DNA of 21,955 nt from assembly GCA_029974875.1 (NCBI GenBank), contig JARKQP010000483.1:1-21955 (forward strand), in the 5' to 3' direction. Each line of letters starts with the position of its first letter. The first letter of the stretch is position 1. Origin of the DNA: Mobilitalea sp. Its GTDB lineage: Bacteria; Bacillota_A; Clostridia; Lachnospirales; Lachnospiraceae. Position numbers and translations under genes: made by a program. The notes beneath the pieces are model-generated. The model did no database searches, was not told where the DNA came from, and was given only the letters and a program-made list of their open reading frames with translations. Positions 1-7,431 of this stretch are shown here, piece by piece.

Positions 1-1
1 G

Positions 2-781
2 GGAGCCTTCGAACATGGCAGGATGACGGAGCCGCTGACAGAGCTGGATAGAGCCTATGGAGGCTTGGTCGAGGAGCTGTGCCGGCTGCAAAGTGCTTTG
101 GAATCAGAGGAGGAGCTGCGCCGCAGCGAGATGACGGATTATTATATGATGTGGGCCCATCAGATTAAGACCCCCATTGCAGCCATGAAACTGCTCTTAA
201 ATGGCAGGGAGGATGGCTTTTTGCTGACGGAGGAGTTGTTTAAAATCGAGCAGTATGTGGAGATGGTCCTTCACTATCTCCGGCTGGAGAGCATTGCCTC
301 TGATATGGTTTTAAAGGAGTATAATCTACAGGAGCTGGTGAAACAGTCCGTGAGAAAATATTCCGTCCTATTTATTAACCGTGGCTTAAGCCTGCAGTTG
401 GAGGACTTTGACGTGAAGGTGCTGACGGATGAAAAATGGCTGGGCTTTGTGCTGGAGCAAATTATTTCAAACAGCATCAAATATACCAAAAAGGGTACTA
501 TCTCAATCTATATGGAGCCGGATGCCCTGAAGACACTTGTAGTGGAGGACACTGGAATCGGGATACGGCAGGAGGATATTCCCCGGATCTTTGACCGGGG
601 CTTCACCGGATATAACGGCCGCATGGACAAAAAGTCAACCGGAATCGGCCTATACCTCTGCAAGCAGATTATGAACCAGCTGTCCCACGGAATATGGGTA
701 ACAAGCCAGGAAGGCCGGGGAACGAAGCTTTATCTGGAGCTTTCGAGGGACAATGAGACGGGGCACGGAGATAGGGATTAG
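2..781 (+). CDS. bceS: BceS-like sensor histidine kinase, 5'-truncated by window edge
   Basis: Membrane sensor kinase of the intramembrane-sensing class, which phosphorylates a BceR-type OmpR-family regulator when its partner ABC transporter meets a cell-wall-active peptide. The frame stays open from base 2 through the first ATG at 23, so the true start and the two expected N-terminal membrane helices lie off the left edge. Counting from the Met at 23, the H box is WAHQIKTPIAAMK with phospho-acceptor H46; the HQIKTPI form is typical of BceS kinases. It is followed by an N box (EQIISNSIKYT), a G1 box (VEDTGIGI), an F box (IFDRGFTG) and a G2 box (STGIGLYLC), so the catalytic core is complete and intact. 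It lies just upstream of BceA/BceB-like transporter genes on the same strand, the standard bceRS-bceAB order. A BceR gene is expected just upstream. Family assignment is firm; the peptide sensed cannot be told. Confidence 0.9.
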   Translation, partial: GAFEHGRMTEPLTELDRAYGGLVEELCRLQSALESEEELRRSEMTDYYMMWAHQIKTPIAAMKLLLNGREDGFLLTEELFKIEQYVEMVLHYLRLESIASDMVLKEYNLQELVKQSVRKYSVLFINRGLSLQLEDFDVKVLTDEKWLGFVLEQIISNSIKYTKKGTISIYMEPDALKTLVVEDTGIGIRQEDIPRIFDRGFTGYNGRMDKKSTGIGLYLCKQIMNQLSHGIWVTSQEGRGTKLYLELSRDNETGHGDRD

Positions 782-783
782 TA

Positions 784-837
784 TAATGTCCGTTAAATAG
801 CAGGTCAGAATCAGGCCTGTTTATTTAACGGACGTTG
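784..837 (+). other. Long hairpin between kinase and transporter genes
   Basis: Starting three bases after the kinase stop codon, the 12-nt arm GTCCGTTAAATA (788-799) pairs perfectly with 822-833. It extends outward with wobble pairs to about 784 and 837, and inward with a short CAGG/CCTG helix (801-804 with 816-819). The loop is about 9-11 nt. There is no run of T after the 3' arm, so it is a poor Rho-independent terminator. It could reduce read-through into bceAB or protect the 3' end of the bceRS message. Confidence 0.5.
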
Positions 838-844
838 CGCCAGG

Positions 845-858
845 TGACAATAATGTAA
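845..858 (+). promoter_or_regulatory. Predicted BceR operator upstream of bceAB
   Basis: The sequence TGACA-ATAA-TGTAA fits the BceR-type consensus TNACA-N4-TGTAA at every defined position. It lies 168 bp before the BceA start codon. Two further TGTAAG half-sites follow at 875 and 924. The best downstream -10 candidate is TATGAT at 913-918, with no good -35 element (TGGCAG at 890-895), as expected for an activator-dependent promoter. The operator call rests on exact consensus match and context; the transcription start is inferred. Confidence 0.7.
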
Positions 859-1025
859 GGTTGGGAGCCTGGAATGTAAGGAAATTCGATGGCAGCAGGG
901 AAGGATTTTTATTATGATAACAGTGTAAGTCAAAAATGACATGGAGCTATCCTGGGATATGTATGAAGGCTACAACGGGTTTTCAAATACATCTGGGTAG
1001 CAGGATTTTTATGAGGAGGCAAAGC

Positions 1026-1859
1026 ATGGCACTGTTAGAAGTAAATAATTTAAAGAAAATATATACCACCCGGCTGGGCGGAAATAAGGTTCAGGCATTG
1101 ACGAATGTGAACTTTTCCGTAGAGCAGGGAGAATATGTGGCAATCATGGGGGAGTCCGGTTCCGGTAAGACGACCCTGTTAAATATTATGGCGTCCCTGG
1201 ATAAGCCGACAGGGGGACAGGTAACCTTAGCGGGAAAGAATATGGCAGAGATTAAGCAAAAGGAGATCTGCGCCTTCCGCCGTGATAACCTGGGCTTTGT
1301 GTTCCAGGATTTTAACCTTCTGGATACCTTGTCCTTGCAGGATAATATTTTTCTTCCCCTGGTACTGGCCGGCACCCCGTATAGTACAATGAACGAGAGG
1401 TTAATTCCCTTAGCAAAGAAGCTGGCAATTGAAGATATTTTGGATAAATATCCTTATGAGATATCAGGGGGACAGAAGCAGCGTACTGCTGTGGCGAGGG
1501 CATTGATTACCCAGCCCCAGATCATCCTGGCGGATGAACCGACGGGAGCCCTGGACTCTAAGGCGGCTAACAGGCTGCTGGGGATCTTTGCAGATATTAA
1601 CAGGGAGGGGCAGACCATCCTTATGGTTACCCATAGTGTCCAGGCTGCAAGCCACGCGGGACGTGTGCTGTTTATTAAGGACGGCTGTGTGTTTAACCAG
1701 ATTTACCGCGGTAATTTCAGTAATGATGAGATGTACCGCATGATCTCAGATACCCTGACGGTGCTCCAGACCGGGAAAAAAGCGGAGGATGAAGGCAGGG
1801 GCGGAGCCGCTGGCGTTTCCTTAGGGTCTGCAGGTGCCGGTTGGGAGGTACAGGCATGA
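1026..1859 (+). CDS. bceA: BceA-like ABC transporter ATP-binding protein
   Basis: Cytoplasmic ATPase (277 aa) that drives the BceB permease in removing cell-wall-active peptides from their lipid targets and in signalling to BceS. Motifs in order: Walker A MGESGSGKTT (residues 41-50), Q loop with Q94 (VFQDFN), ABC signature ISGGQKQR (146-153), Walker B IILADEP (166-172), D loop GALDS and H loop MVTHS. Length and motif wording fit the LolD/MacB/BceA branch. The start at 1026 is chosen because AGGAGG at 1014-1019 sits 6 nt ahead; an upstream ATG-like frame from 936 has no ribosome site and adds 30 residues unlike the family. The C-terminal tail after about residue 245 is Gly/Ala/Glu-rich and probably unstructured. 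Its stop codon overlaps the permease start (ATGA). Function within the family is firm; substrate unknown. Confidence 0.93.
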   Translation: MALLEVNNLKKIYTTRLGGNKVQALTNVNFSVEQGEYVAIMGESGSGKTTLLNIMASLDKPTGGQVTLAGKNMAEIKQKEICAFRRDNLGFVFQDFNLLDTLSLQDNIFLPLVLAGTPYSTMNERLIPLAKKLAIEDILDKYPYEISGGQKQRTAVARALITQPQIILADEPTGALDSKAANRLLGIFADINREGQTILMVTHSVQAASHAGRVLFIKDGCVFNQIYRGNFSNDEMYRMISDTLTVLQTGKKAEDEGRGGAAGVSLGSAGAGWEVQA

Positions 1860-3838
1860 AGAAAAAAGGCGTAATCCCCAGACTTGCGGTGAATGGAATT
1901 TTGAAGAATGGCTCTACTTACCTGCCCTACCTTGGGATCAGTATATTTTCCATCTTCACGTTTTTTGTGTTCGACCTGATCCTTAAGAATGATATCATGA
2001 AAACCATACCGAGGGCGGGTTATGCGCTGATGCTTATGACCATCGGCTTTGTGCTCCTGGGAATCATCATGATACCCTTCTTATACTATACTAACAGCTT
2101 TTTGATAAAACGCCGTAAAAAAGAGCTAGGTCTGTACAGCATTCTTGGCATGGAGAAGAAACACCTCGGTATCCTGATGCTGATTGAGACCTTGATTATA
2201 TATGTGATAGTGGCTATCTGTGCCATTGCATTGGGACTTTTATTTTCCAAGGTTCTTTTCCTTCTGTTGCTTAACCTGGCTAAGCTTCCGGTAGAGGCGG
2301 ATTTTACGATCAGCGGGAAGGCGGTCCGGGATACACTGATTTTTTATGCGGTGATTTCGGGAATTAACCTGTTTGCCAACCTGGTTCAGGTCGGTAAGGC
2401 AAATCCGACGGAGCTGATGGGTGAATCACGCAAAGGGGAGAAGGAGCCAAAGCATATTCTGCTGTGGACTGTGATGGGTGTTCTCCTGCTGGGCTATGGG
2501 TATTACCTGGCTATTACCTCCAGGGTGGATTCCGCTATCTTTTTGAATTTCTTTCTGGCAGTATTTTTGGTTGTGGCAGGAACCCATTTTCTTTTTACCT
2601 CGGGAAGCATCACCTTGTTAAGAGGGCTAAAGAGGAACCGCAGGTTCTATTACCGTTCGGATAATTTTGTAGCTGTGTCAGGAATGATCTACCGTATGAA
2701 GAAAAATGCGGCCAGTCTTGTGAACATCTGTATCTTTGGAACCATGGTGATCATTACGGTCGTTTGCACCCTGTCCCTGTACCTTGGAATCCCGGGAATT
2801 CAAAAATTCAGGTATCCCTATGAAATCCAGGTGGATTATGTGGAAAATTCCTTTACGGAACGGGGGAAATGGGAACAGGACCTAAGGGAGCTTGCACAGG
2901 AGGAAGGCGTAACGCTGGAGGATTACCATGCCTATAGCAGTATGGCGCTCCATATTATGAAAAAGGGAGATCAGATTCTAGTTCAGGATGGAGCCATAGA
3001 TTATGCAGAGTGGTACGAGTTATGTCTCCTGACCCAGGATGTCTATAACGCTTTGGAGACGGCTGACATTGAATTAGGGAAAGACGAGGTTATGATCTAT
3101 TCTACGGGAGCCGATTATGGAAAGGACAGGATTGTATTTTATAACGGTACCTATAGAGTAAAGGAGGAAATTACAGAAAGCCTCCTTCAGCCAAAGTCCT
3201 TTAGAAATGGGTTCTCAAGCATGTATTATGTAATTGTTCCCGACCTGGCGGCCCTGGAAGAAATTGCGAAGCCCTATGGGGTAGAGCTGTCAGACAGCTA
3301 TGTTTATACGGTCCGTATGAATCTTCAGGGGGAGGAAGCGCGTAAACAGGCCTTCTCTAAAGAGCTAAAGGAGCTCTCTTCGGCTCAGTCCGGATTTCAA
3401 GGCTATATGGATTTTGGGGAGGATAGGCAGGATATGGCGTCAATATATGGCGGACTTCTCTTCATTGGAATCTTCTTTGGGACCATCTTCATGCTGTGCC
3501 TGCTGGTCATCATGTACTATAAGCAGATCACGGAAGGCTTTGAGGACCAGAAAAACTTTGATATTATGCAAAAAGTGGGAATGAGTGACAATGAGGTAAA
3601 GCGCACTATCAAGAAGCAGATTTTGCAAGTATTCTTCATTCCTTTGGTTGGAGCAATTGTCCATACCGTGGCGGGAATGTTCATGGTAATCAATCTGATG
3701 GCGGCCTTGGAATTCTTCCAGGCTGGGCTTATCATTACCTGTGCTGTGGGTGTATGCGTAGGCTTTGCCGTGATCTATGGAATAAGCTATCAATGGACTG
3801 CGAAAACTTATTATAGAATTGTAAAGCGGATGGCATAA
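1856..3838 (+). CDS. bceB: BceB-like FtsX-family ABC transporter permease
   Basis: Membrane permease (660 aa from ATG 1856) of a Bce-type peptide detoxification and sensing module. Start chosen from GGGAGG at 1843-1848 and the ATGA overlap with the upstream stop. Hydrophobic stretches show the usual ten-helix plan: one near residues 15-40, an FtsX-like set near 50-170, a further group around 195-320, then a long hydrophilic segment (about residues 325-525) and three final helices. The large extracytoplasmic domain before the last helices is the hallmark of BceB and carries peptide specificity. Sequences such as FLIKRRKKELGLYSILGMEKKHLG match the conserved first FtsX domain, and QKVGMSDNEVKRTIKKQ near the C terminus matches the second. 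It forms a complex with BceA and the upstream kinase. Which peptide (bacitracin, a lantibiotic, a defensin) is not readable. Confidence 0.93.
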   Translation: MKKKGVIPRLAVNGILKNGSTYLPYLGISIFSIFTFFVFDLILKNDIMKTIPRAGYALMLMTIGFVLLGIIMIPFLYYTNSFLIKRRKKELGLYSILGMEKKHLGILMLIETLIIYVIVAICAIALGLLFSKVLFLLLLNLAKLPVEADFTISGKAVRDTLIFYAVISGINLFANLVQVGKANPTELMGESRKGEKEPKHILLWTVMGVLLLGYGYYLAITSRVDSAIFLNFFLAVFLVVAGTHFLFTSGSITLLRGLKRNRRFYYRSDNFVAVSGMIYRMKKNAASLVNICIFGTMVIITVVCTLSLYLGIPGIQKFRYPYEIQVDYVENSFTERGKWEQDLRELAQEEGVTLEDYHAYSSMALHIMKKGDQILVQDGAIDYAEWYELCLLTQDVYNALETADIELGKDEVMIYSTGADYGKDRIVFYNGTYRVKEEITESLLQPKSFRNGFSSMYYVIVPDLAALEEIAKPYGVELSDSYVYTVRMNLQGEEARKQAFSKELKELSSAQSGFQGYMDFGEDRQDMASIYGGLLFIGIFFGTIFMLCLLVIMYYKQITEGFEDQKNFDIMQKVGMSDNEVKRTIKKQILQVFFIPLVGAIVHTVAGMFMVINLMAALEFFQAGLIITCAVGVCVGFAVIYGISYQWTAKTYYRIVKRMA

Positions 3839-3841
3839 GCC

Positions 3842-3985
3842 GGATGAAAAAAGAACGGAAAAAGTAGAAAAGAGCAGAAAGGGCAGAAGAAGAATAGAAA
3901 GGGCAGGAGAAGAATAGAAAGAGCAGAAGAATAGAAAGAGAAGAAGAAAAAAAGAAATAGGGCAAAAAAAAGAACGTAAAAAGGA
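3842..3985 (+). repeat. Purine-rich degenerate tandem repeat
   Basis: About 140 nt immediately after the permease stop are almost entirely A and G on the plus strand. Within it a unit close to AGAATAGAAAGRGCAGRAGA recurs at about 3889-3908, 3911-3927 and 3928-3945, with looser copies on both sides. No plausible reading frame with a ribosome site is present. It may arise from replication slippage; the plus-strand RNA would be unstructured, and the duplex could form triplex or other non-B DNA. Confidence 0.7.
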
Positions 3986-3986
3986 T

Positions 3987-4020
3987 GCGCCGCAGATAAT
4001 ATTTTAGTTATCTGCGGCGC
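3987..4020 (+). terminator. Perfect 13-bp hairpin, likely terminator after bceAB
   Basis: GCGCCGCAGATAA (3987-3999) pairs perfectly with 4008-4020 around an 8-nt loop (TATTTTAG). Only GTTTG follows on the plus strand, a weak U-tract. On the minus strand the hairpin is followed by T-rich sequence (the complement of the A-rich run at 3964-3982), so it may terminate in either direction. Its position after the transporter genes favours an end-of-operon role. Confidence 0.65.
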
Positions 4021-4025
4021 GTTTG

Positions 4026-4108
4026 ACGGATGCCGGCTTCCCGTATGGAATTCCCCAGGCAGAACAGTCTGAAGATCCTGGGAGGGAATGCCGAAACCGT
4101 TACCGTAT
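4026..4108 (-). pseudogene. Fossil of a YesM-type histidine kinase C-terminal region
   Basis: Read on the minus strand, this stretch gives NGFGIPSQDLQTVL, then after removing one extra base gives LGNSIREAG. The intact YesM-type kinase at 19036-20856 reads NGVGIPSEALQTIL followed by LGNSTKETG at the same place, so the relic covers the G1 box of the ATPase domain. At nucleotide level 4048-4105 aligns with 19199-19255 at 48 of 58 columns, with a single one-base insertion in the relic. Stops appear upstream in the frame and homology ends at the hairpin at 3987-4020. It is therefore a decayed gene fragment, not a coding region. It is probably a remnant of a different YesM paralogue rather than a recent copy, since the codons have diverged. 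Confidence 0.75.
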
Positions 4109-4194
4109 GTTGATAGCTGTTAGAGCAGAAGGCTATTTTGGGGCTATTTTTTGTGCCCGGCGTGCGGCCGTTTGTCGAATTCTGGATAAAGGTA

Positions 4195-4223
4195 TTGGTT
4201 TTTTATGTAGTACATGGTATAAT
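4195..4223 (+). promoter_or_regulatory. Probable sigma-A promoter of the HD-GYP gene
   Basis: TTGGTT (4195-4200), a 17-bp spacer, and TATAAT (4218-4223) preceded by TGG, i.e. an extended -10 box. Transcription would start near 4230, giving a leader of about 147 nt before the start codon at 4377. The leader contains a small CCGG/CCGG hairpin near 4256-4276 but matches no riboswitch I can recognise; I specifically do not see the cyclic-di-GMP riboswitch core motifs. Confidence 0.6.
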
Positions 4224-4376
4224 TTTGTAAAACAAAGAGCTATGAAATTCTCTTCCGGTCCCAGGATCCGGGGAGGCTGACAGTAACTATTTCATTGGAA
4301 CAGGACATTTCACCATCATTACAGTTTAATGAAAGCAGGAGCAATTGTGCATTCACGGACTGAAAGGAGGTATTAA

Positions 4377-5513
4377 ATGGGTATTCCTGAAAATGGTACA
4401 TTTCATGGGGTTGGAGCATCAGGAGCTTCCTATGTTCATGATATGGGAAAGCTGTTAGAGGTCGTCCAGAAACTTTCTGCATCCCATGATTTAACATCAG
4501 TTATGGATATTGTGCGGCACTCGGTACGTCAATTGACAGGCTCCGACGGAGCCACTTTTGTACTGCGTGACGGCACCTACTGTTACTATGCTGAGGAGGA
4601 TGCCATCTCTCCCCTGTGGAAGGGGCTGCGCTTTCCTATGGACATCTGTATCAGCGGGTGGGTTATGCTGCACCGTGAGCCGGTTGTCATTGAGGATATC
4701 TATAAGGACTCCCGTATTCCCATCGATGCCTATCGGCAGACCTTTGTCCGAAGTCTGGCCATGATTCCGATTAATACGAATAATCCGATCGGCGCCATCG
4801 GCTGCTACTGGTCAAAGAAATATAAGCCGACTCCCGAACAAATCAAAGTATTGCAGGTGCTTTCCGATACGACTGCCATAGCCATGGACAATATCCGTTA
4901 CCAGGAGGATATTGCAGCGAAGACCCTGCAGCTAGAGGAAGCAATTGACGGAACCATGCTGGCCATTGCCAAAATGGTAGAGCAAAAGGATCTGTATACC
5001 TCCGGTCACCAACGGCGTGTTGGAATGATTTCCTTTGATATAGCAAGGGAGATGGGCTGGAGCAGTGAAATTTGCGAAACAATCCGCCGTGCCGGGATCA
5101 TACATGATATCGGCAAAATCGGTATTCCCAGCGACCTGTTGGCAAAGCCGGCCAGGCTTACGCCCACAGAATTCAGTTTAATAAAAACACATGTGGAACA
5201 GGGCTATGAAATCCTTAAGGATGATAATTTCCTCCTGCCCATTGCCCAGATTGTCCTCCAGCATCACGAGCGGCTGGATGGCAGCGGTTACCCCTTTGGC
5301 CTTAAAGGGGAAGAGATTCTTCCGGAAGCCCATGTCCTGGCTGTTGCCGATGTGTTTGAAGCCATGCTGTCCCACAGGCCCTACCGGCCTGCCCTTGGCG
5401 TGGAAGCCGCGCTGGATGAGCTTATCAGCCATCGGGGTACCTTGTATGAGCCTGGTGCCGTGGACGCCATATTGCGTCTGGTACGGGAGAAGGATTATCA
5501 GATACCGGAATAG
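4377..5513 (+). CDS. GAF-HD-GYP cyclic-di-GMP phosphodiesterase
   Basis: Predicted cytoplasmic enzyme (378 aa) that hydrolyses cyclic-di-GMP and so lowers this second messenger. Residues ~24-172 form a GAF sensor domain (KLLEVVQKLSASHDLTSVM at its start), followed by a linker helix and an HD-GYP domain at ~185-372. Catalytic residues all look present: H211 in TSGHQRRV, the HD pair H243-D244 in HDIGKIGIP, H272 in KTHVEQG, the HHERLDGSGYP motif at 296-306 and D325 in VADVFEAM. AAAGGAGG at 4363-4370 lies 6 nt before ATG 4377, fixing the start. No transmembrane segment and no receiver domain, so the GAF ligand is likely an intracellular small molecule. It is a single-gene unit with its own promoter, convergent with the CPBP gene. 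Activity is inferred from intact motifs; the GAF ligand is unknown. Confidence 0.9.
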   Translation: MGIPENGTFHGVGASGASYVHDMGKLLEVVQKLSASHDLTSVMDIVRHSVRQLTGSDGATFVLRDGTYCYYAEEDAISPLWKGLRFPMDICISGWVMLHREPVVIEDIYKDSRIPIDAYRQTFVRSLAMIPINTNNPIGAIGCYWSKKYKPTPEQIKVLQVLSDTTAIAMDNIRYQEDIAAKTLQLEEAIDGTMLAIAKMVEQKDLYTSGHQRRVGMISFDIAREMGWSSEICETIRRAGIIHDIGKIGIPSDLLAKPARLTPTEFSLIKTHVEQGYEILKDDNFLLPIAQIVLQHHERLDGSGYPFGLKGEEILPEAHVLAVADVFEAMLSHRPYRPALGVEAALDELISHRGTLYEPGAVDAILRLVREKDYQIPE

Positions 5514-5561
5514 AATTTAGTCCGAAGGTGGCTGAATCAGCGGGCGCGATATAAGGTTAGC

Positions 5562-6410
5562 TTAACGTCCCCAGGATAACAGGGCAGGTAGCTTATATTT
5601 TGCGGTAATCCACCGGAGAAAGAATATGCTGGCAAGCCCTAGTAAGCTCGCAAGGGTTCCTCTTAAAGAAACCATCGTATCAAATCCGCTATTTGCTTGA
5701 ATATGTAATATATTCTGAATAGTATTAGCTGCAAAATGAGCGGCGATTGCTGTCCAAAGGCTGTTTGTTTTCTCAAACATATAACCCCAAATAAAACCAA
5801 AGGTCACTGTTCCAAGCAGAAGTACCAGTCCGTACATAGCGGCTCCAAGTAAGCTCTGCTCACCGGATAAGTAGTATTTCAGCGGCCATACTAAATGCCA
5901 AATACCGAAGAGCAGTGCCTGGAAGAGATTCGCCTGCCAAAAACGAAAGCGGGTCTTCAACGCCGGTAAAAAAACTCCCCTAAAAAGGCCTTCTTCCATC
6001 AGTGCATTTATAATATTGCCAACGATGAGCCATATCCCAAACAGAAAGCCACCTTGAAGACCCTGTTTTGGGTCGATGGCAGTAAGAAGCAGCCGGGGGT
6101 TCTGACCCTGAAGCAGCAGGATCATATATTCCGTGCCATATGATATAAGAAAGATAGCCAGGTTTAAAAGAAATCCAAGGCAAACACAAAAACAGAGATG
6201 ATTCCTGTGTAGGCCGATGGTTGATAAACGCTCTTTTATCAGGGACATAAATAATAAAATCAATAAAAAGCCTAACGTCTTTGAAAGGATTATTTCGCCG
6301 AAGCGTTCATCAATTTTCAGGATAAAGATGTCGTTAAGCCGTAACAGTAGTGCAAGCAATAAAAGGCTAAAGGCTAAAAATATAGGATTTTTTTTAAGAT
6401 AATTAAGCAT
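5562..6410 (-). CDS. CPBP-family intramembrane glutamic protease
   Basis: Polytopic membrane protein (282 aa) of the CPBP family (CAAX prenyl protease Rce1-like, also called Abi). All three signature motifs are present: EEGLFR (residues 139-144, the catalytic EExxxR), FGIWH (168-172) and HFAAN (225-229). About seven to eight hydrophobic segments span the length, and the size is usual for the family. GGAGAGG lies 7 nt before the ATG at 6410. It is the last gene of a minus-strand operon, 41 nt after the DUF3021-like gene and behind a LytTR regulator. Bacterial members have been linked to bacteriocin self-immunity, peptide maturation and regulated membrane proteolysis; which applies here is not shown. 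The 48-nt gap to the convergent HD-GYP gene holds no convincing terminator. Confidence 0.88.
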   Translation of the reverse strand: MLNYLKKNPIFLAFSLLLLALLLRLNDIFILKIDERFGEIILSKTLGFLLILLFMSLIKERLSTIGLHRNHLCFCVCLGFLLNLAIFLISYGTEYMILLLQGQNPRLLLTAIDPKQGLQGGFLFGIWLIVGNIINALMEEGLFRGVFLPALKTRFRFWQANLFQALLFGIWHLVWPLKYYLSGEQSLLGAAMYGLVLLLGTVTFGFIWGYMFEKTNSLWTAIAAHFAANTIQNILHIQANSGFDTMVSLRGTLASLLGLASIFFLRWITAKYKLPALLSWGR

Positions 6411-6451
6411 GGGTTTTCCTCTCCTGATTGTTGTTTTATAAAATCATTTAC

Positions 6452-6841
6452 TTATTCTTTCTTGGCCTTTAGCTGCTGGTTGATAACAGTAATATCACTA
6501 TTGATTCTTATCATGTTAATCCAACAGCTTATAAAATAAATCCCGACACCCATAAGGACAACAATCCAAATAGGCGTACTGCTGTACCAGCTGAACAAGA
6601 ATCCGGCTATGATAAGCACACTTAGGATATAGCCAATTTCAAAAAGTATCTCAATGCAAAAATATTTGCTTTCAAATCTATGCACCAGTATTAACCCGGT
6701 CTGAATTATAATATTTGCCAGGAATGATTCATAGATGCTGCTGATAAATATCAGTTCAGCATGATATATGGTTGCAGCGGTAGCCAGTATGATTAGGGTT
6801 AGCCCCGTTGTCGCCAGGGTATTTTTAATTAATTTTTTCAT
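6452..6841 (-). CDS. DUF3021-like four-helix membrane protein
   Basis: Small integral membrane protein (129 aa) with a short basic N terminus (MKKLIKN), four predicted hydrophobic segments (about residues 8-27, 33-53, 63-84 and 91-113) and a hydrophilic tail SDITVINQQLKAKKE. Size, topology and the tail fit the DUF3021 family, which is commonly encoded directly after LytTR regulators. Its start is 4 nt after the LytTR stop, and the GAGGAGCGG at the end of the LytTR gene is its ribosome site, so translation is coupled. In streptococcal LytTR regulatory systems the partner membrane protein holds the regulator inactive; a similar inhibitor role is inferred here, not shown. The family call is from pattern and context rather than a search. 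Confidence 0.75.
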   Translation of the reverse strand: MKKLIKNTLATTGLTLIILATAATIYHAELIFISSIYESFLANIIIQTGLILVHRFESKYFCIEILFEIGYILSVLIIAGFLFSWYSSTPIWIVVLMGVGIYFISCWINMIRINSDITVINQQLKAKKE

Positions 6842-6845
6842 ACGC

Positions 6846-7289
6846 CTACCGCTCCTCTAATTTGACTTTGATATCGGGAATATACTTTCGCGTAACATTA
6901 ACCCGCTCACCATTTGTTAAGGTAGCCTCAATGCGGCTGTTTGGCAAAGACTTTATGCTTTCCAGCATATTAATGTTTACAATACAGGACTTGCTTATCT
7001 GGACAAGTCCGGAGTCTGACAGCTGGCTTAGCAGCTCATATAAACGAAATTCTGTACGGTAAACGGATTTCTCACAGTAGATAAAGGTTCTTTTGTCAAT
7101 GCTTTCGATATAGTAAATATCCGACGCATTAATCCAAATCTGGCCATTTTCGTCACTATTACATTTTACTTTATGGTCTGCAGAGCTGATTAGGGCCATA
7201 AGCCGTTTGACTGTCTGATTCATCCTGGCATATTTAATTAATACCTCAATGTCCTTTTGCGCCAGATCTTCCACTAATTTTATTAACAA
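6846..7289 (-). CDS. LytTR-family DNA-binding transcriptional regulator
   Basis: Stand-alone LytTR regulator (147 aa) with no receiver domain. A short N-terminal segment (about residues 1-35, IKLVEDLAQKDIEVLIKYAR) is followed by a LytTR domain (~45-145) with typical landmarks INASDIYYIESIDKRTFIYC, RLYELLSQL, QISKSCIVNINMLESI and VTRKYIPDIK. The start chosen is TTG at 7289: GGAGGGG at 7297-7303 lies 7 nt ahead, and the resulting N terminus fits the family, while the ATG at 7343 has no ribosome site and adds 18 atypical residues. It is the first gene of the LytTR-DUF3021-CPBP operon, with a promoter at 7432-7460 and repeats at 7458-7492 that could be its own binding sites. LytTR domains bind direct repeats, so autoregulation is a reasonable inference. 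Target genes outside the operon are unknown. Confidence 0.88.
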   Translation of the reverse strand: MLIKLVEDLAQKDIEVLIKYARMNQTVKRLMALISSADHKVKCNSDENGQIWINASDIYYIESIDKRTFIYCEKSVYRTEFRLYELLSQLSDSGLVQISKSCIVNINMLESIKSLPNSRIEATLTNGERVNVTRKYIPDIKVKLEER

Positions 7290-7431
7290 TGTAGTTCCCC
7301 TCCAGTATAGAAATTTAAATTGAAAAAGGCAAGACACCTGCAACTGACATACAAATATAGCTTACCAACCTGCAAAAACGGATCTGAAAAGGCTCGAAGG
7401 GCCTCTCCAAAATGGGAATGGTTCATTTAAT

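Noticed and set aside
3735..3965. Minus-strand frame with a Ser/Phe/Leu-rich product
   Set aside because: This is just the complement of the purine repeat and the permease end; the composition is due to the repeat and there is no ribosome site.
4023..4280. Plus-strand 85-codon open frame between the Bce module and the HD-GYP gene
   Set aside because: It has no ribosome site, spans the promoter of the HD-GYP gene and lies over the antisense kinase relic; its composition does not look like a protein.
4224..4376. Cyclic-di-GMP riboswitch in front of the HD-GYP gene
   Set aside because: I looked for the conserved core and tetraloop-receptor pattern of the type I riboswitch and did not find it; only a small CCGG hairpin is visible.
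7290..7343. Longer LytTR protein starting at ATG 7343
   Set aside because: No ribosome site precedes that ATG, the extra 18 residues do not fit the family, and GGAGGGG is well placed for the TTG at 7289.
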